Below the pieces are notes generated by a model. It searched no databases. It worked only from the letters and a program-made list of their open reading frames with translations, and had not been told where the DNA came from. DNA of 33,068 bases from BOG-1184 sp049514575 (GTDB lineage Bacteria; Fibrobacterota; Chitinivibrionia; Chitinivibrionales; Chitinispirillaceae): assembly GCA_049514575.1 (NCBI GenBank), contig JBEKUX010000034.1, forward strand, positions 1 to 33,068, in the 5' to 3' direction. How positions within the stretch are numbered: the first letter of the stretch is position 1; the number at the start of each line of letters is the position of its first letter. Below are positions 31,020 to 33,068 of the stretch, piece by piece. The position numbers and the translations under genes were made by a program.

Positions 31020-32834
31020 TCAGCGCGCCTGCCGTGCGGACGCCAGGCCCCTGTTCCGCGCCGCCAGCGCAGAGTCGCGAGGGTCAAGTTGAATCGCCTT
31101 GTTTAAGTCCCCGATCGCCTCGTCGAACGATCCTTTCATCCTCAGTAGTATGCCCCGCAGCAGATGCGCCTTTGCAAGTCCGGGGTCGAGCGTAATTGCC
31201 TTTGTAAAATCTGCGATTGCCCGGCCGGGATTTCCCGAACAATTCATATACGCCAGCCCGCGGTTTACATATGCATCGGCAAAGTCGGGTTTCAGGGCAA
31301 TGGCCCTGTCGAATCCCATCGTCGCCGGGCCGCAGGAGTCTTCCATGCCGTAGGCGATGCCCAGGGTGTTCCAGGCGTCGGGAAAATCCGGCGCAAGCGC
31401 GACCGCCTTCTTCAAATCGGCGATGGCCGGATCGATCTTTCCGAGAAAAGCGCAATAGATATACCCGCGGCCGAAATACGCGGCGGCAAAACCCGGGTCG
31501 AGCTCCATGGCTTTGTTGAAATCCGCTATGGCCCGATTGTAGTCGCCGTTGTCACGGTAGGCGCCGGCCCTGCCGTCGTACGCCTGCGCCGCGGCAGGAG
31601 ATTTCTCAATGATATCGTTCCACAGGGTAAGGCTGTCGTTCCATACGCCGCACCGCTGCCAGGTCAGATATGATAAAACTGCGGCAACAGCAACCAACCC
31701 TCCGTACACGGCGTTTTTCGCAATCTTTTTTCCGGTCAACCCCGACAGTCCGGCGGCAATGATGAAATAGATCCCGAGCATCGGTACATAGGTGTAGCGG
31801 TCGGCAACCAGCACCAGACCACCGGAATTAACTATCTGAAGCACGGGCATGATGGTGATGATAAAAAACAATGACCCGAAAACCGCCTTTTTTGAAAAGC
31901 GGCGGCTGTAATAGACAAAAGCTACAATGGCGGCCAGCGCCACGGCGCACAGTGCCATGGCCGCGGTCGCGCCTTTTTCCGGAACGTCCGGCAGGTAATA
32001 GGAAGCGGACAGGTTCAGGGGAACCACGGTTTTGACCAGATAGAACACGATTGCCCATGCAGGCATGAGCGCACGCTGGACAATAGAATAATGGGGATAA
32101 TAATTTATGAACTGCCCTGCCGTGGCAACGGCGGCAACGGCAAACATTGCCGAAAGCGCGAAAAAGGGCGCTTTCTCAAGGAGGTTTTTCCGGTCGATCT
32201 TCCTGTTCATCAGATAATCGATGCAGAGCAGCAGAAACGGCTGGCTGATCGCCATGGCTTTCGACAGCAGCGAAATCAGCAGCGAAAAAAGGCACAGGAA
32301 ATAGAATTTTTTACCGCTTTTCTTTCTATATGACAGATAAAAAAGCAGGGACAGGAGATAAAAAAGCGCGGCCAGCACCTCTTTCCGCTCCGCCGTCCAG
32401 GCGACCGCCTCGACCCTGAGCGGATGGACCGCGAAAAGCAGGGCGGTCACCCCTCCCGCGAAACAGCTGCCGGACAGGCCGTAAAACAGCGCGAACACCA
32501 GGAGACAATTGACAATATGGATTATCAGGCTGGTACAGTGATACGCTGCGGGGTTCAGCCGGAACAGCCCGTATTCCGCCATGTAGGTGAGCATGGTGGC
32601 CGGCACATACTGGCTGACATAGGTGGAGGAAAACAGCTTCGCCGCATGATGCGGGGTACAGCCGCGTATGTCGAGGTTGTCAAGAACATAGGCCGGATCG
32701 TCCCGGTTCACGAAACCGTTGTTCAGCGAAGGCAAAAACGCGGCAAACGTCACGCAGGCCAGGCATACGCCGACAATACCACAGCGGCGGCGCATCGATC
32801 GGGAGTACGGTTCACGGTGGACGGGAGCGGTCAT
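31020..32834 (-). CDS. Multi-pass membrane protein with TPR repeats (TMTC/GT-C-like)
   Basis: The 604-residue protein has about 11 transmembrane helices in residues 20-390 and about five tetratricopeptide repeats in the C-terminal 200 residues (for example YNRAIADFNKAMELDPGFAAAYFGRGYIY). The first loop carries NNGFVNRDDPAYVLDN, whose acidic pair resembles the catalytic DD/DE loop of GT-C glycosyltransferases. HPLRVEAVAWTAERKEVLAALFYL is the conserved motif of TMTC/DUF1736 proteins, whose animal members are O-mannosyltransferases. A protein- or polymer-glycosylation role is plausible but unproven in bacteria. ATG 32834 is used; Met14 is an alternative. It converges with the cyclotransferase gene and diverges from the last lipoprotein gene. 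Confidence 0.82.
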   Translation of the reverse strand: MTAPVHREPYSRSMRRRCGIVGVCLACVTFAAFLPSLNNGFVNRDDPAYVLDNLDIRGCTPHHAAKLFSSTYVSQYVPATMLTYMAEYGLFRLNPAAYHCTSLIIHIVNCLLVFALFYGLSGSCFAGGVTALLFAVHPLRVEAVAWTAERKEVLAALFYLLSLLFYLSYRKKSGKKFYFLCLFSLLISLLSKAMAISQPFLLLCIDYLMNRKIDRKNLLEKAPFFALSAMFAVAAVATAGQFINYYPHYSIVQRALMPAWAIVFYLVKTVVPLNLSASYYLPDVPEKGATAAMALCAVALAAIVAFVYYSRRFSKKAVFGSLFFIITIMPVLQIVNSGGLVLVADRYTYVPMLGIYFIIAAGLSGLTGKKIAKNAVYGGLVAVAAVLSYLTWQRCGVWNDSLTLWNDIIEKSPAAAQAYDGRAGAYRDNGDYNRAIADFNKAMELDPGFAAAYFGRGYIYCAFLGKIDPAIADLKKAVALAPDFPDAWNTLGIAYGMEDSCGPATMGFDRAIALKPDFADAYVNRGLAYMNCSGNPGRAIADFTKAITLDPGLAKAHLLRGILLRMKGSFDEAIGDLNKAIQLDPRDSALAARNRGLASARQAR

Positions 32835-32976
32835 GCGGCGTGGGTTTTCCTAATTGCAAAGAAAATGCGTCACGCCGGCAAACGATGTCAAGCAGTCCGG
32901 CCCGGAGAAATCAGATTTTTTTATGGAATGCGCCTCTGCCGGCAGTGTATTATAGGAAAGAGGACCGAGGGCTGCC

Positions 32977-33068
32977 ATGCGACAAACGCTGCTTTTTCCA
33001 GCCGCGATGCTCGCGGCATTCTGCTGCTGCAGCAAGGTCACCGACCTGCTGCGGGAACCGGACGTGAC
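32977..33068 (+). CDS. Start of a lipoprotein gene (cut by the window end)
   Basis: Only the first 30 codons are present. They encode a short basic start (MRQTLLFPA), a hydrophobic segment MLAAF and three successive cysteines (CCCSK). This is the form of a lipoprotein signal peptide with the lipid-bearing Cys at about 15 or 16. AGAGGACCGAGGG lies 7-10 bases before the ATG. The mature protein is out of view, so no function can be given. Confidence 0.65.
   Translation, partial: MRQTLLFPAAMLAAFCCCSKVTDLLREPDV

Noticed and set aside
1..33068. tRNA, rRNA, CRISPR arrays, prophage or insertion sequences
   Set aside because: None was recognised on reading both strands; no transposase, integrase or repeated spacers were seen.

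Overview
The window (33,068 bases, GC-rich apart from one AT-rich stretch) is a gene-dense Gram-negative bacterial chromosome segment. It carries outer-membrane beta-barrels with C-terminal Phe, lipoproteins, RseP and an extracellular xylan side-chain hydrolase. That enzyme, a GH67 alpha-glucuronidase, ends in a module resembling type IX (Por) sorting domains. This suggests a plant-polymer degrader of the Fibrobacterota/Bacteroidota sphere, perhaps an uncultured fibrobacter relative. The lineage call is an inference of moderate to low confidence. I see no phage, insertion sequence, CRISPR array, tRNA or rRNA.

Layout. 1-3536 (+) holds housekeeping genes: cdsA (partial), dxr, rseP and efp, with three adjacent hairpins between dxr and rseP. 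3647-5022 is a divergent AraC-regulator/cupin pair. 5307-10049 (+) holds the secreted GH67 alpha-glucuronidase and two outer-membrane beta-barrel proteins. 10068-13427 (-) is a four-gene, partly overlapping corrinoid methyl-transfer operon: corrinoid protein, homocysteine methyltransferase, MetH reactivation domain and a UroD/MtaA-like methyltransferase. A methanol:corrinoid methyltransferase (mtaB) diverges from it at 13641-15017. 15145-22751 (-) is a uronate gene set: hexuronate transporter, gnd, uxaC, mannonate oxidoreductase and PfkB kinase, then, after a terminator, a LarA-family nickel epimerase. 22977-33068 is more general: epmA, an amino-acid permease, rsmE, a RecB-like Fe-S nuclease, ATP-PFK, a ferredoxin/geranylgeranyl-reductase/glutaminyl-cyclase overlap operon, a TMTC-like membrane TPR protein and the start of a lipoprotein gene.

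How the genes may work together. GH67 enzymes release (4-O-methyl-)glucuronate from glucuronoxylan. The transporter, UxaC and the SDR would take glucuronate to D-mannonate. No mannonate dehydratase or KDPG aldolase is present. A LarA-family enzyme, a sugar kinase and 6-phosphogluconate dehydrogenase are present instead, which would allow mannonate -> gluconate -> 6-phosphogluconate -> ribulose-5-phosphate. Between the hydrolase and the uronate genes lies what looks like a methionine synthase taken apart into separate proteins. Its folate (methyl-THF) module is missing and an MtaB methanol methyltransferase is present, which suggests methionine synthesis from methanol or from plant methoxyl groups. 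The individual family calls are mostly strong. The two pathway proposals are inference.
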